Shown: piece by piece, positions 1 through 8,718 of the stretch | Position numbering within the stretch: the stretch's first letter is position 1 | How the letters are laid out: every line of letters begins with the position of its first letter | Origin: Leptospira terpstrae serovar Hualin str. LT 11-33 = ATCC 700639 | GTDB taxonomy: Bacteria; Spirochaetota; Leptospiria; Leptospirales; Leptospiraceae | Reading direction: 5' to 3' | Length of the DNA stretch: 64,000 nt | Assembly: GCF_000332495.1 (NCBI RefSeq) | Contig: NZ_AOGW02000008.1 | Location: 206,094-270,093 of the forward strand | Program-made: the position numbers and the translations under genes | Notes under the pieces: model-generated | The model's database searches: none | Seen by the model: the letters and a program-made list of their open reading frames with translations, nothing else | What the model was told of the DNA's origin: nothing

Positions 1-1395
1 GGAATGTAAAATTCCTTCTTGGACAATGATGTCTTTTTCTGTAATGCAAGTGGCGTTTTGGATGAACTTAGCAACGATGTTTCCACCTGTGGATTCTATT
101 CGTGCCTCTTCCCTTCCTGTTACCCCTTGGCGGACAATGATGTCTCCATCCGCTTCGACGACTGCCTTTTGTACAGTTCCATAAATTTCAATGTTACCCG
201 CAGCTTTGACAGAATAATTGTCCTCTACGTTTCCTGTGATAATGATTGAACCTAAGAAAGTAACATTACCTGTACGAACTCCCACATCTCCATTGATGCG
301 GTAAACTGTTTCGACAGAGAGTCTTCCTGCAGCATATAACACCTGTCCGTTGACTTCAGCAGTAAGACGCATTTTGTCTTCAGAAAGGATGGTTCCTTTT
401 CCTTGTTTGAGTTCTGTATCTAAACCATCTTTGGCCGGAAGCACCATACCAAATAAATTGCGTCCAAACTTTCCTTTTTCTGCAGGAATTTTTTCAGCTA
501 ACAATTGTCCCACAACAACGTTTTCAATCATATCTAAGTCTTTGTAATCGACTCGACCCGACTGGTCTTCCTTGAAGTTAATTTTCTTTTCCGTGCGAAC
601 ATAGTATTTGATTTCCGCATTTTTACCATTCACAGGGAAATCACCTTCCGCCCCGATGAATGGTTTATTATGAATGTCTTCTTCTAAACTTTTTCTGATT
701 TCTTCTTCTTTTAAACCGTGAGCCACACCCATACCTTTAAGAGCTGCCACAATATCAGAAACTTCTAAATCTCGCCCACCGGGTCTTGCCGGATAGACAG
801 TGACAAAGGCTCTCATGTTCTCTTGTGCAATTTCTACGTTGCAGCTAGAATCATTTCCTGCTTTTGGTTTCTGGTTCGAAATGAGAACCGGTTCCCCTTT
901 TTTTTCTTTAAGGATTTTATTGATTAGATTTTGATCAACACCGGCTACACCACGAAACGAAAGTTTTTTAGAAACATCCGCAATAGTCATTGCAAGGCCT
1001 TCTCCACTTGGTGGATAAACAGTAACGAAAACACCTGTGCGGTAAATTTTAACAGTCACTCGGCCATCTTTATTTTTAGGAGTGACAAGTTCTTTTAAAT
1101 CTTTGGAAACTAATTTTCCGCTACCGCCCGTTAGGTGCTCATCCAAAAGACTGAGTTCATCGAGAAGCATATCGTCAGGAATGATAGAGGCGCGAATATG
1201 GTAGGGTTCAGAAAAGAATAAAGACTTCTTTCCTCTTTTTAGAACTGTATAATCTATTTCATGGACTTTGCGACCTAGGTGCTGGGATGCAATTGCCAAA
1301 CATTCTTCAATGGTATCGGCAATGACTTCCACTTGTTCTTTTTCCTTACGGTCGAACTCTTTCAGTTCCTCTGTAAGAAATTCAGTGAGAGACAT
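1..1395 (-). CDS. fapA: FapA-like (DUF342) flagellar assembly/polymer-binding protein, partial
   Basis: The reading frame is open from an ATG at 1395 to the window edge, giving 465 codons with no stop; the C-terminus lies outside. The first ~60 residues resemble the Jag N-terminal (KH-associated) domain. The rest has the glycine-rich, beta-helical repeats typical of DUF342/FapA proteins, with phrases such as [20 protein letters not shown] and [20 protein letters not shown]. Family knowledge: FapA-type proteins accompany flagellar regulators and are thought to act in assembly or polar placement; their chemistry is not settled. The start lies 6 nt after the stop of the sigma-28 gene, with an AAAGGT ribosome site inside that gene's end, so it is the last visible gene of the flhF-flhG-fliA operon. 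Family assignment is firm; the precise role is inferred. Confidence 0.85.
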   Translation of the reverse strand, partial: MSLTEFLTEELKEFDRKEKEQVEVIADTIEECLAIASQHLGRKVHEIDYTVLKRGKKSLFFSEPYHIRASIIPDDMLLDELSLLDEHLTGGSGKLVSKDLKELVTPKNKDGRVTVKIYRTGVFVTVYPPSGEGLAMTIADVSKKLSFRGVAGVDQNLINKILKEKKGEPVLISNQKPKAGNDSSCNVEIAQENMRAFVTVYPARPGGRDLEVSDIVAALKGMGVAHGLKEEEIRKSLEEDIHNKPFIGAEGDFPVNGKNAEIKYYVRTEKKINFKEDQSGRVDYKDLDMIENVVVGQLLAEKIPAEKGKFGRNLFGMVLPAKDGLDTELKQGKGTILSEDKMRLTAEVNGQVLYAAGRLSVETVYRINGDVGVRTGNVTFLGSIIITGNVEDNYSVKAAGNIEIYGTVQKAVVEADGDIIVRQGVTGREEARIESTGGNIVAKFIQNATCITEKDIIVQEGILHS

Positions 1396-1401
1396 ATCAG
1401 T

Positions 1402-2202
1402 TTACCTTTTTTGGATCGCGGATTTTACTTTAGAGAGTTTACTGCGAAGTCTTGCGACAGCTTTTGTGTGAAGTTGCGATATTCTAGATTCTGTAACTTC
1501 CAAAACTTCACCAATTTCTTTTAAGGTGAGGTCTTCATAATAATAGAGTACGATGACTTTCTTTTCCTTTTCAGGTAAAGACTGGATGGCTTCTACAATT
1601 ACATTTTTGATTTCTTCTTTTTCGATGATATTGTCTGGGTTCATATTCATCGGAGATTCTAGAGTTTCCATAAAGGAAACTTCATCGTTCTCATCACCGA
1701 GAAACCAAATATCATTTAAAGAGACAAGAGAGGTTCCGGAAAGTTTTGCAAGGAGCGAGTTGTATTCTTCCATGGAGACTCCGAGTTCTTTTGCGATCTC
1801 TTCATCATCCACTTTTTTGCCTTCCTTGTTCTCAAGCATGGCAATGATATTTTCCAACTGTTTTGCTTTTTGGCGAATCGAACGAGGGATCCAGTCCACA
1901 CTTCTAAGTTCGTCAAAAATGGACCCACGAATCCGGGTCATAGCATAAGTTTTGAATTTAATTTCGCGAGAAGGGTCGAATTTTTCAATCGCATCTAACA
2001 GACCAAAAACGCCATAACTGACGAGGTCTTCAAATTCGACATTTTGAGGCATACCAATCGCAATCCGCCCAGCCACGTGTTTGACGAGAGGTGAATATTT
2101 TTCAACAAGGTAACTTCGGATTTCCGCATCCTTTGTGACGCGGTATTGTTTCCAAAGATCTGTCTCATCAAACTGATTGTATTTGTCTAGCAATCTTGAC
2201 AT
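1402..2202 (-). CDS. fliA: RNA polymerase sigma-28 factor (FliA/WhiG family)
   Basis: This 266-residue protein has full sigma-70 family architecture without region 1. Region 2 (about residues 25-110) contains [14 protein letters not shown] and the core-binding/-10 segment [20 protein letters not shown], followed by [18 protein letters not shown], the signature of FliA/WhiG sigma factors. Region 3 follows ([10 protein letters not shown]). Region 4 (about 200-255) has [13 protein letters not shown] and the helix-turn-helix [19 protein letters not shown]. Family function: it directs transcription of late flagellar and chemotaxis genes. It lies downstream of flhF-flhG and directly upstream of fapA, the usual spirochaete flagellar context. 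The ATG at 2202 is 102 nt after the preceding gene's stop. I see no anti-sigma factor gene (flgM) nearby. Confidence 0.95.
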   Translation of the reverse strand: MSRLLDKYNQFDETDLWKQYRVTKDAEIRSYLVEKYSPLVKHVAGRIAIGMPQNVEFEDLVSYGVFGLLDAIEKFDPSREIKFKTYAMTRIRGSIFDELRSVDWIPRSIRQKAKQLENIIAMLENKEGKKVDDEEIAKELGVSMEEYNSLLAKLSGTSLVSLNDIWFLGDENDEVSFMETLESPMNMNPDNIIEKEEIKNVIVEAIQSLPEKEKKVIVLYYYEDLTLKEIGEVLEVTESRISQLHTKAVARLRSKLSKVKSAIQKR

Positions 2203-2304
2203 AGGGAACCGAAGTACGGAATCTCTTTACTTTATAGAAAAAATCGTAAAGAAGAGGAAATTACAAGAGGATTTTTTCTTATGTCCTCTAAAAACGGTAA
2301 TTTT

Positions 2305-2778
2305 TCAACCCTCTTGGGTATCATCCTTCGCCATCATGGTGCGAATGGCCTCAGCCATGAGTTTTGGCTCGTTTTTGATCGCAATTTTGTCCACAATGAT
2401 GTGGTCTCCAAATTTTCCAGACTTGGCCATGGCAAGTTTTGCATCCATAGCATTGTCCCCCACTTGTTGGACACCAAAGTCATCAGACCCCATAGACTCA
2501 GATCGAGAAGGTTCCATTCCCCCATGTTCCTGGTCAAAATCGTCGGAATGGCTTTCCCCACCGAATCCGCCAATGGAAAAAGTCGATAGAAACTCTAAAA
2601 ACTCAGGGACTTTCTTTTGTAAGACAGAAAAAATTCCAAAGCCCAATCCACCAAAAGCAAATGTGGAGATAAGAGAGACAAATAAGATATAACCTAGCCT
2701 GTTTCCCACGAGAAACCCACAGACGGAACTGATAATGGCTCCGAGTACCGCAAATCCCAGTACAAACCCGATCTGCAC
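2305..2778 (-). CDS. small membrane protein of the flhG-fliA interval, function unknown
   Basis: 157 residues from a GTG start that directly follows the flhG stop codon; the GAGGAAG ribosome site lies inside the end of flhG, so translation is coupled. Residues 1-55 form two hydrophobic helices (GFVLGFAVLGAIISSVCGFL and YILFVSLISTFAFGGLGFGI). The remainder is a polar, Met/Gly/Ser-rich cytoplasmic or periplasmic tail with a Gly-rich stretch near IGGFGGESHSDDFDQE. No catalytic motif is visible and I do not recognise a named family. Its fixed position between flhG and the sigma-28 gene suggests a link to flagellar number, placement or sigma-28 control; that is inference from context only. Confidence 0.75.
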   Translation of the reverse strand: MQIGFVLGFAVLGAIISSVCGFLVGNRLGYILFVSLISTFAFGGLGFGIFSVLQKKVPEFLEFLSTFSIGGFGGESHSDDFDQEHGGMEPSRSESMGSDDFGVQQVGDNAMDAKLAMAKSGKFGDHIIVDKIAIKNEPKLMAEAIRTMMAKDDTQEG

Positions 2779-3702
2779 TTAGTTATCTTCCTCCATCCTC
2801 TCTTCCATTTCCTTCTCTTTAAAGTCTACGAAGCTGAAGAATTTTTTAAAGAAACCTGTAAGTCCTTCTTCATCTGTATAACCGCCTTCGGTTTGTAAGA
2901 GGGTATGTGTGACTCTTGTGAGGCAAGCTGCTGCTTTGGAACGAGGAGCTCCAATGATGAATGGTTTTTGTTCACGAATGGACTTTTCTACTTCTTCATC
3001 TTGAAAAATAAATCCTAAGTTCTCTACTTGGACTTCTAAAAATTGACCAGAGATATCGATGACGCGGTCAGCCACTTTTTTCCCTTCGATAGCAGAACGC
3101 ACACGGTTCACAATGATTTTTAGATTTTTGTCTTTGGATTGGGAAACAATGGATTTTATTAGGCCGTAAGAATCGGTAATAGAAGTAGGTTCCGGTGTGG
3201 TGACAACAATCACTTCATCGGCAGGCATCACAAGGCCAATGACATTGGCAGAGATACCAGCACCAGTGTCTATGATCATTACATCATAACGATCCAGTTC
3301 AGCAAATCCTTTGATGAGATTATTTCTTTGTGTTTCATTCAGGTTAGCTAACTGAGAATATCCAGAAGCACCTGCAATGATGTCTACACCTTCGGGTGTG
3401 GAGATCACGATGTCTTTGAGAGATTTGTGGCCTTTCACCACATGGTATAAATTGTATTTCGGAATGATTCCTAGTAGGACATTGACATTGGCAAGACCCA
3501 AGTCACCATCAAAGATCAAAACTTTGAGTCCGGTTCTTGCTATGGAAATGGCAAGGTTTACAGATACAGTACTTTTTCCCACACCACCTTTGCCGGAAGC
3601 TACCGCGATGATTTTGGTTTTTTTGACTGTATCCTGGGGTTGAACAAGTTTTAATCCAGTACCAGTTTCAGTGAGCTTTCTAAGATTTGCAGCTTGGTCC
3701 AT
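2779..3702 (-). CDS. flhG: FlhG (YlxH/MinD-like) flagellar number ATPase
   Basis: 307 residues of the MinD/ParA deviant Walker ATPase family. The P-loop GKGGVGKST lies at 37-45, followed by the second-lysine region and [14 protein letters not shown] near 61-73; IIDTGAGIS supplies the switch II aspartate. The N-terminus begins [10 protein letters not shown], matching the DQAxxLR motif by which FlhG stimulates the FlhF GTPase. Together with the adjoining flhF this separates it from cell-division MinD. Family function: it limits flagellar number and position at the cell pole by acting on FlhF and the basal-body C-ring. The C-terminal tail is acidic ([12 protein letters not shown]). It starts 36 nt after the flhF stop, in the same operon. 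Confidence 0.93.
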   Translation of the reverse strand: MDQAANLRKLTETGTGLKLVQPQDTVKKTKIIAVASGKGGVGKSTVSVNLAISIARTGLKVLIFDGDLGLANVNVLLGIIPKYNLYHVVKGHKSLKDIVISTPEGVDIIAGASGYSQLANLNETQRNNLIKGFAELDRYDVMIIDTGAGISANVIGLVMPADEVIVVTTPEPTSITDSYGLIKSIVSQSKDKNLKIIVNRVRSAIEGKKVADRVIDISGQFLEVQVENLGFIFQDEEVEKSIREQKPFIIGAPRSKAAACLTRVTHTLLQTEGGYTDEEGLTGFFKKFFSFVDFKEKEMEERMEEDN

Positions 3703-3737
3703 CGTTACCCCTAGACATTAAAGGATAACGATATTGG

Positions 3738-5081
3738 TTACACGGTCTTTTCGAAGACCTCCCCCGCTATCCCTTTCAATTTTTCCGGAAAAATTACACA
3801 TTCGGCAAGAAGTTTTTTCGAGGCATTCAGGATATCAAAAGGAACATCCTGTCCTACACTTAAAAATGCGAATTCCCTGTGAATAGTATCGGCTAATTCC
3901 ACTACAGAACCTAAAAATTCTGCTTCGTCTAGCTTAGTTAATAAAATTCTTTTGTATCCTACCGATTCATAGGCATTTGCCACAGCAAGTGCGTTGTCTT
4001 TCGATACAGTGGAGGAAAGCACTAAGATCGTTTCGATATAATCCTTTTCCCCAAATACTTGGTAGAATTCCTGAAGTTTTTCCAGGTTTTCTGACTTTCT
4101 GTGAGAATACCCAGCCGTATCGACTAAGATGAGTTCCGATCCATCTCGTAAGACAGTCTCTTTCATTTTGCGCAAATCCTTGGCAGCATAGAAAGGCAAT
4201 CCCATAGCATCTGCATAAAACTTTAGTTGGTCTATCGCAGCTATGCGGTAGTTGTCCGTTGTATAAAGGGAAACTTTTTTACCCATATGCAAACTGTACT
4301 TTGCAGCAAGTTTTGCAATGGAAGTCGTTTTGCCAGACCCAGTCGGACCAACAAAAAATATGATTTTACGTTTTCCTCGGGGAGTGCCGCTAAAAAGATC
4401 GGAATCAATTTGGATTCTTTCTTCTAAAAAAGTGACCGCTTTATCAGTCACATTCGCATAACGAGTGAGATCCACTGCGGACAATCTTCGTTCTAAAGCG
4501 ACTGCCATCTCTTCCAAAAATCCAGAAGACAAACCTTCGTTGAACAGACGATCCACGAGTTTTTGGATATGGGGGTGGCGATCGGGTGTTTGTGGTTTTG
4601 AAGTGGGTGTTATTTCTAAGATAGAATCTTTGGCTTCGGATAAGGAAAGCCCAACAGGTCTTTCTTCATGGCCTTCGATTTCATAAACTGGGGGGTTCTG
4701 TCTACGACGACGCTCTGAAAAAGGACGAACAGCATCAATATTCTTTTTGCGAAGAGAAAGGCTCCCTCCATTTGTTAAAGAACCAGATTGATTGGATCCA
4801 ATTCCCACAAGGCCAGGTTCAGGAATGGAATCGGTTCTCTGCTTTTGTTTGATGAGTTCTTTGAGATCCTTTAACTTACGTTCAATTCTCTCTTTGGAAT
4901 TTTGTTTTTCAGGGACACCCACATCGATTTCATACATACGTTGGGCCATAAGCCCAGTGCCAAAGAGCCCACCTTCTGTGATCACTCGTTGGTCATAGAG
5001 ATGTGCCTCTGGACCGTATTTCATTTTCATCTGCATGATGCAGTCTTGTAAGTCTTTACCTCGGATTTTTACAAAATCCAT
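3738..5081 (-). CDS. flhF: FlhF signal-recognition-type GTPase for flagellar placement
   Basis: 447 residues if translation starts at the ATG at 5081 (MDFVKIRGKDLQDC), which has a GGGGGAT ribosome site. The open frame extends 31 codons further upstream to 5174, but that extension is atypical of the family. Order: basic N-terminal B domain (about 1-85), a low-complexity linker with REXXRR-type basic runs, then the SRP-type NG GTPase domain. Visible GTPase motifs are GPTGSGKTTS (about residue 244), DNYRIAAIDQL, LVDTAGYSHRK and LTKLDEAEFLGS. Family function: with FlhG it recruits early flagellar components to the pole. It is the first gene of the flagellar regulatory operon; the promoter probably lies in 5082-5321, divergent from mnmD. 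Confidence 0.93.
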   Translation of the reverse strand: MDFVKIRGKDLQDCIMQMKMKYGPEAHLYDQRVITEGGLFGTGLMAQRMYEIDVGVPEKQNSKERIERKLKDLKELIKQKQRTDSIPEPGLVGIGSNQSGSLTNGGSLSLRKKNIDAVRPFSERRRRQNPPVYEIEGHEERPVGLSLSEAKDSILEITPTSKPQTPDRHPHIQKLVDRLFNEGLSSGFLEEMAVALERRLSAVDLTRYANVTDKAVTFLEERIQIDSDLFSGTPRGKRKIIFFVGPTGSGKTTSIAKLAAKYSLHMGKKVSLYTTDNYRIAAIDQLKFYADAMGLPFYAAKDLRKMKETVLRDGSELILVDTAGYSHRKSENLEKLQEFYQVFGEKDYIETILVLSSTVSKDNALAVANAYESVGYKRILLTKLDEAEFLGSVVELADTIHREFAFLSVGQDVPFDILNASKKLLAECVIFPEKLKGIAGEVFEKTV

Positions 5082-5321
5082 AGAATATCCCCCGAACCTG
5101 GGAAAAATATGAAGAGTACCCTCGTTTTGGAAAGTCTTTTTTATGAGACATAATAAATTCGAGGCAATAGTCACTCAAAAGGGGTCGGCCGCAGAGTGCG
5201 GGAAAGGAGTGGAAATTGAAAACCTAGTTCAATCGAAAATCGCTAGAAAAAGAAAGTGAGTTACCAATTTCACCCAAGGGATTTAGAGATTGAGTTTCCA
5301 GAGTTAGTAGGATCACAAAAG

Positions 5322-5340
5322 ATGGGGGTATCTCCCCCAT
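5322..5340 (+). promoter_or_regulatory. perfect hairpin covering the mnmD start codon
   Basis: ATGGGGG (5322-5328), a 5-nt loop, then CCCCCAT (5334-5340) make a 7-bp GC-rich stem. Its 3' arm includes the first two bases of the mnmD ATG, and its 5' arm holds the only purine-rich sequence close to that start. In RNA it would occlude initiation unless opened, for example by translation of the six-codon leader. Confidence 0.5.
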
Positions 5341-5342
5341 GA
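5322..5342 (+). CDS. candidate six-codon leader ORF (MGVSPP) ahead of mnmD
   Basis: An ATG at 5322 is preceded at a normal distance by AGGA (5309-5312) and reads six codons to a TGA at 5340-5342. That stop overlaps the mnmD start ATG at 5339-5341 in an ATGA arrangement. The same bases form a hairpin that includes the mnmD start. A coupled leader is plausible, but the evidence is purely from layout. Confidence 0.3.
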   Translation: MGVSPP

Positions 5343-6085
5343 CAATAGAACCGATTCAGAAATTTCCAGACAATGCAATTGAATTCAAAGATGGGGTGCC
5401 GGTTTCTTTGTTATTCGATGACGTGTATTTTTCCAAACAAGGTGGATGGGAAGAATCACAATTTGTATTTCTAGAAGGAAATGAAATCCAAAGAAAGTGG
5501 GAGGAAAATGAAAATTCCCCTTTTCGGATTGGTGAATTAGGGTTTGGATCCGGGCTCAATGCGTTCGTAACATTAGATACTTGGAAATTATCTGCAAACC
5601 CAACTTCCGTTGAGTTTGTTAGCCTTGAAGGATATCCATTGGCAATCAACATATTACAATCATTAAACGAAAGTTATCCGAACAAAAACCTTTGGTTTGA
5701 AAAATTAACTCTTTCCTATGAATCTGCAATCCAATCATGGAAAAAAAATCCTACGGATAACTTATGGACTTACCAATGGGATCATCCTAACAATCAAAAT
5801 CCATTTACATTGCATGTTTTTTTTGGAGATATAAAAAACTGCCTTCCTAATTTTCCTGAAATCCATGCCTGGTATTTAGATGGATTTTCACCTGGTAAAA
5901 ATCCTGATATGTGGTCTTTTGAATCTTTAACCTTGATGCGAGAAAAATCTGTTCCCAAAACTAGTTTTGCAACTTTTTCTTCTGCAGGTTTCGTAAGAAG
6001 AAATCTCACAGAGCTCGGGTTTGTTGTAGAAAAGAAAAAAGGATTCGGTCGTAAACGTGAGATGATTTCCGGATTTTTAAAATAA
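5339..6085 (+). CDS. mnmD: tRNA 5-aminomethyl-2-thiouridine-34 methyltransferase (MnmD, N-terminal half of MnmC)
   Basis: 248 residues. The first 60 match the start of MnmC proteins (VPVSLLFDDVYFSKQGGWEE). GELGFGSGLNAF at about 66-77 is the SAM-binding glycine loop, and WYLDGFSPGKNPDMW near 178-192 is the MnmC/MnmD signature with the aspartate of the active site. Family function: SAM-dependent methylation of nm5s2U to mnm5s2U at the wobble base of Lys, Glu and Gln tRNAs. The next gene, 4 nt downstream, encodes the FAD-dependent partner that is fused to this domain in E. coli MnmC; here the two are separate polypeptides. The ATG at 5339 sits in a hairpin and overlaps a possible leader ORF. Confidence 0.9.
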   Translation: MTIEPIQKFPDNAIEFKDGVPVSLLFDDVYFSKQGGWEESQFVFLEGNEIQRKWEENENSPFRIGELGFGSGLNAFVTLDTWKLSANPTSVEFVSLEGYPLAINILQSLNESYPNKNLWFEKLTLSYESAIQSWKKNPTDNLWTYQWDHPNNQNPFTLHVFFGDIKNCLPNFPEIHAWYLDGFSPGKNPDMWSFESLTLMREKSVPKTSFATFSSAGFVRRNLTELGFVVEKKKGFGRKREMISGFLK

Positions 6086-6089
6086 AACC

Positions 6090-7283
6090 ATGACTCATAA
6101 GGAAAAAATTGCCGTTGTTGTTGGAGCAGGAATTGCTGGAGCAAGTATTTGCCTTGCATTAAAACAAAGAAACATCAAAACAATTTTAATAGATTCAGAC
6201 ACGGGACCTGCAAAACATGCAAGTGGGAATCCTATAGGTGTGGTCTATCCATTCCTCACCAAACACAAAACATCCGAATCAGAATTTTCATTAGATGCTT
6301 TTCGCTATTTTTTATCCATTTGGGAAAGATTTCATTTAAAAAATCTTGTCCCACATGTAGACGGAATTTATTTTCTAATGGATACAAAAGAATCTTACGA
6401 TCGTTATTCGAATGCTATTATTTCCAATCAAATTCAAAACCACATTGCTAAAGAAAGTATAGAACCATTTTCTGGTTCCCCTGCCCTTTTTTTTCCCGAA
6501 GGAAAATCAATTTCCCCTGTAGATCTTACTAAACAAATCCTTTTTTTATCTAATCCAGAAACAAAATATTCCTGTAAATTATTAAGTTGGAAGGAAGAAG
6601 AGAATCGATCCAAAGTTCTCTGCCAAACATCTATTGGTGAAATTGAATGTGATTATTTATTTTTAACCCAAGGATACCAATTTGCAGACGATCCCCATTT
6701 GGAATGGCTTCCATTACGAAAAGTAAGAGGGCAAATTCTAAAAATTCCAGAGCAAAAACCCGCAAATCCCTTTGGAATTTTATATGGCGACTATATCACA
6801 TCAGCTATTGAAGGTTATCAGGTTTTAGGTGCCACATTTGATGAATTCAAATTAGAAGAAGAACCAAGGCTAGAAGAATCTGAATCCATGTGGAAAGAAT
6901 TATTCAATCGATTACCAAATCTTTCGAATCATTGGGAACCAGAAAACCCTCGTTTGTTTGCAACTAGAGTGAGTTATAGAACACAATCACAAGACCGTCA
7001 TCCCATTGTTGGGAAGTTGCCGAATATCTCAAAACTTGATTTAACTGTAAAATACCAAAATTTACTTCGAAATGCGAACAAAAAAATGAATATTCCTTAT
7101 TATAAATCTGTGGGTATTCTCAATGGACTTGGATCACGAGGACTCACCCATTCTTTGTATTCTGGAGAGATACTAGTATCTTCCATGTTAGAAGAAACTA
7201 TCCCAATATCGGAAACAATTTTTAAATCTTTAATACCCGATCGTTTTTTAATTCGTATGTGGAAACGAGACCAGCTAATATAG
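6090..7283 (+). CDS. mnmC: FAD-dependent cmnm5(s2)U34 oxidoreductase (C-terminal half of MnmC)
   Basis: 397 residues. The N-terminal dinucleotide-binding motif VVVGAGIAGASICLAL (about 9-24) is followed by a DAO-type oxidoreductase fold. ASGNPIGVVYPFLTKH near 44-59 and RVSYRTQSQDRHPIVGKL towards the end are typical of the MnmC oxidoreductase domain; GLGSRGLTHSLYSGE near the C-terminus is the FAD-contact loop. Family function: removal of the carboxymethyl group from cmnm5s2U34 to give nm5s2U34, the substrate of the upstream MnmD. The last 62 nt overlap the end of convergent lpxK, so the two mRNAs are antisense there. Confidence 0.9.
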   Translation: MTHKEKIAVVVGAGIAGASICLALKQRNIKTILIDSDTGPAKHASGNPIGVVYPFLTKHKTSESEFSLDAFRYFLSIWERFHLKNLVPHVDGIYFLMDTKESYDRYSNAIISNQIQNHIAKESIEPFSGSPALFFPEGKSISPVDLTKQILFLSNPETKYSCKLLSWKEEENRSKVLCQTSIGEIECDYLFLTQGYQFADDPHLEWLPLRKVRGQILKIPEQKPANPFGILYGDYITSAIEGYQVLGATFDEFKLEEEPRLEESESMWKELFNRLPNLSNHWEPENPRLFATRVSYRTQSQDRHPIVGKLPNISKLDLTVKYQNLLRNANKKMNIPYYKSVGILNGLGSRGLTHSLYSGEILVSSMLEETIPISETIFKSLIPDRFLIRMWKRDQLI

Positions 7284-8316
7284 ACTGCATTTCTTTTTCT
7301 TCTTCGACGGAAACTTGGATAAACAATATAAGGACTCGAACATTTTTTTTTGTTAGTTCCCCTATAAAACCAATATCACCACGCATCTTAATCCAATCCT
7401 TTTCTGTTGTGACCAGGATTTCATCGGTTTGAATTTCCTTTAACAAAGATGACAAAGAACTAGTCCCATAATCGAAATGATCGGGGTAAAATTTAGTTCG
7501 GATAGATTCCGAGAACAAAACTGATTTTGCTGTTTCATAAACACTGTTTGGATTACCAACTCCAGTCACCAACAAATATTTCAATTCAGAATCAGGTTCC
7601 GGTTTCCAAGTTTTTTGTAATAAATTTTGATTCAGCAAAATTTGTTTTATCTCAGTTTGAAAACTAGTATGAAAAATGGGGATTGTAACACCACTTTGAG
7701 TTAAGGCTTTTTTATAATGATCCAAATATTGTCTATTTTTAGAAGTTAACTTGGTAAAGACGACTGCATTGGCCCTCTTACCATGGCCTATCGGTTCTCG
7801 CAAAAAACCTAATGGAATTGTAAATCCATTTCCAAAAGGAGAATTAGCATCCAGCAGTACAAAATCGAAATCTCGATGTAAAGCTTTGTGTTGGAATCCA
7901 TCATCAAGGATTACAATATGTTTTTGAGAATTAATTTGATTGTATTGCAGAAAAGATTTTTTTCTATTTCTGCCTATAATTACCTGCACATCAGGAAACA
8001 TTTCTTTATGTTGGCTTGGTTCGTCTCCATACAACTTAGGTTCAAGACCACTGGGAAGGATTGCCCCATCTTTCGTTTTTTTAGCCTTATAACCTCTGGA
8101 TAAAATTGTGATCGCATAACTAGAGTATGTTTTCTGAAAGTAGCGGACTAAATACTGCACAAAAGGAGTTTTGCCTGTTCCGCCTACAGTAAGATTACCA
8201 ACACTAATGACTAAAACATTTGGTATGCGAAATGGAGAGATCCCTCGTCTGGACCACCAAAAGAGCAAACGGTAGACCAAACTGAAAGGATAAAGTAAGT
8301 ATAAAAATATCTTCAT
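7222..8316 (-). CDS. lpxK: tetraacyldisaccharide 4'-kinase (lipid A biosynthesis)
   Basis: 364 residues, slightly longer than typical LpxK. A hydrophobic N-terminus (FLYLLYPFSLVYRLLFWW) provides membrane association, and the P-loop VGNLTVGGTGKTPFVQYL (about 39-56) is diagnostic. LILSRGY-type sequence (ILSRGYKAKK), GDEPSQH and ILDDGFQHKAL with the catalytic DDGFQH follow. Family function: phosphorylates the 4' position of the lipid A disaccharide precursor at the inner membrane. The ATG at 8316 has a GGAAACT ribosome site, 26 nt after the hisE stop, so it is probably cotranscribed with hisE. The 3' end overlaps the convergent mnmC gene. Confidence 0.94.
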   Translation of the reverse strand: MKIFLYLLYPFSLVYRLLFWWSRRGISPFRIPNVLVISVGNLTVGGTGKTPFVQYLVRYFQKTYSSYAITILSRGYKAKKTKDGAILPSGLEPKLYGDEPSQHKEMFPDVQVIIGRNRKKSFLQYNQINSQKHIVILDDGFQHKALHRDFDFVLLDANSPFGNGFTIPLGFLREPIGHGKRANAVVFTKLTSKNRQYLDHYKKALTQSGVTIPIFHTSFQTEIKQILLNQNLLQKTWKPEPDSELKYLLVTGVGNPNSVYETAKSVLFSESIRTKFYPDHFDYGTSSLSSLLKEIQTDEILVTTEKDWIKMRGDIGFIGELTKKNVRVLILFIQVSVEEEKEMQSILAGLVSTYELKNDRVLKI

Positions 8317-8342
8317 TTAGTTTCCAATGGGAAACAATTACT

Positions 8343-8621
8343 TTAGCTGTGTCGTTTTTCCAATTCTTTTGCAATGGTTGAAAGGCTAATTCCTTTTTCC
8401 ACCATTAGTACTTCTAAATGAAATACCAAATCGGCAATTTCATGAATGAGTTCTTTTTCATTGGTATTTTTTGCGGCAATGATAACCTCACCTGCTTCCT
8501 CACCAATTTTTTTCAAAATGCGGTCAACTCCATCACGGAAGAGTTCCGCTGTATATGACTTTTCAGGTAATTCTTCCTTACGTTTGCGGAGCAGTTCTTC
8601 CAATTTCAGTAAAAAATCCAT
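8343..8621 (-). CDS. hisE: phosphoribosyl-ATP pyrophosphatase
   Basis: 92 residues, the normal size of free-standing HisE. The MazG-like helical fold shows in [16 protein letters not shown] (about 36-51), carrying the EExxE metal ligands, and in [17 protein letters not shown] (second acidic helix). Family function: hydrolysis of PR-ATP to PR-AMP, step two of histidine biosynthesis. It is free-standing rather than fused to HisI, and no other his genes are in the window. The start has an AGAAGGTC ribosome site. The neighbour downstream is lpxK. Confidence 0.92.
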   Translation of the reverse strand: MDFLLKLEELLRKRKEELPEKSYTAELFRDGVDRILKKIGEEAGEVIIAAKNTNEKELIHEIADLVFHLEVLMVEKGISLSTIAKELEKRHS

Positions 8622-8718
8622 ATTTTGACCTTCTAGCGACCATGGAAACTACCCATTCCATTTCGAAAAAGCGAAAATTGACTATTCAAACAAAGGGGAA
8701 AACAATAGAATTCAGAGG

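Noticed and set aside
2177..2692. 171-codon plus-strand ORF opposite the small membrane gene
   Set aside because: It lies antisense to a well-placed gene with a ribosome site and operon context; composition is that of a reverse-strand shadow.
5082..5174. N-terminal extension of flhF to 5174
   Set aside because: The family begins MxFVKI..KDLQ; the ATG at 5081 has a GGGGGAT site, and the extension shows no conserved sequence.
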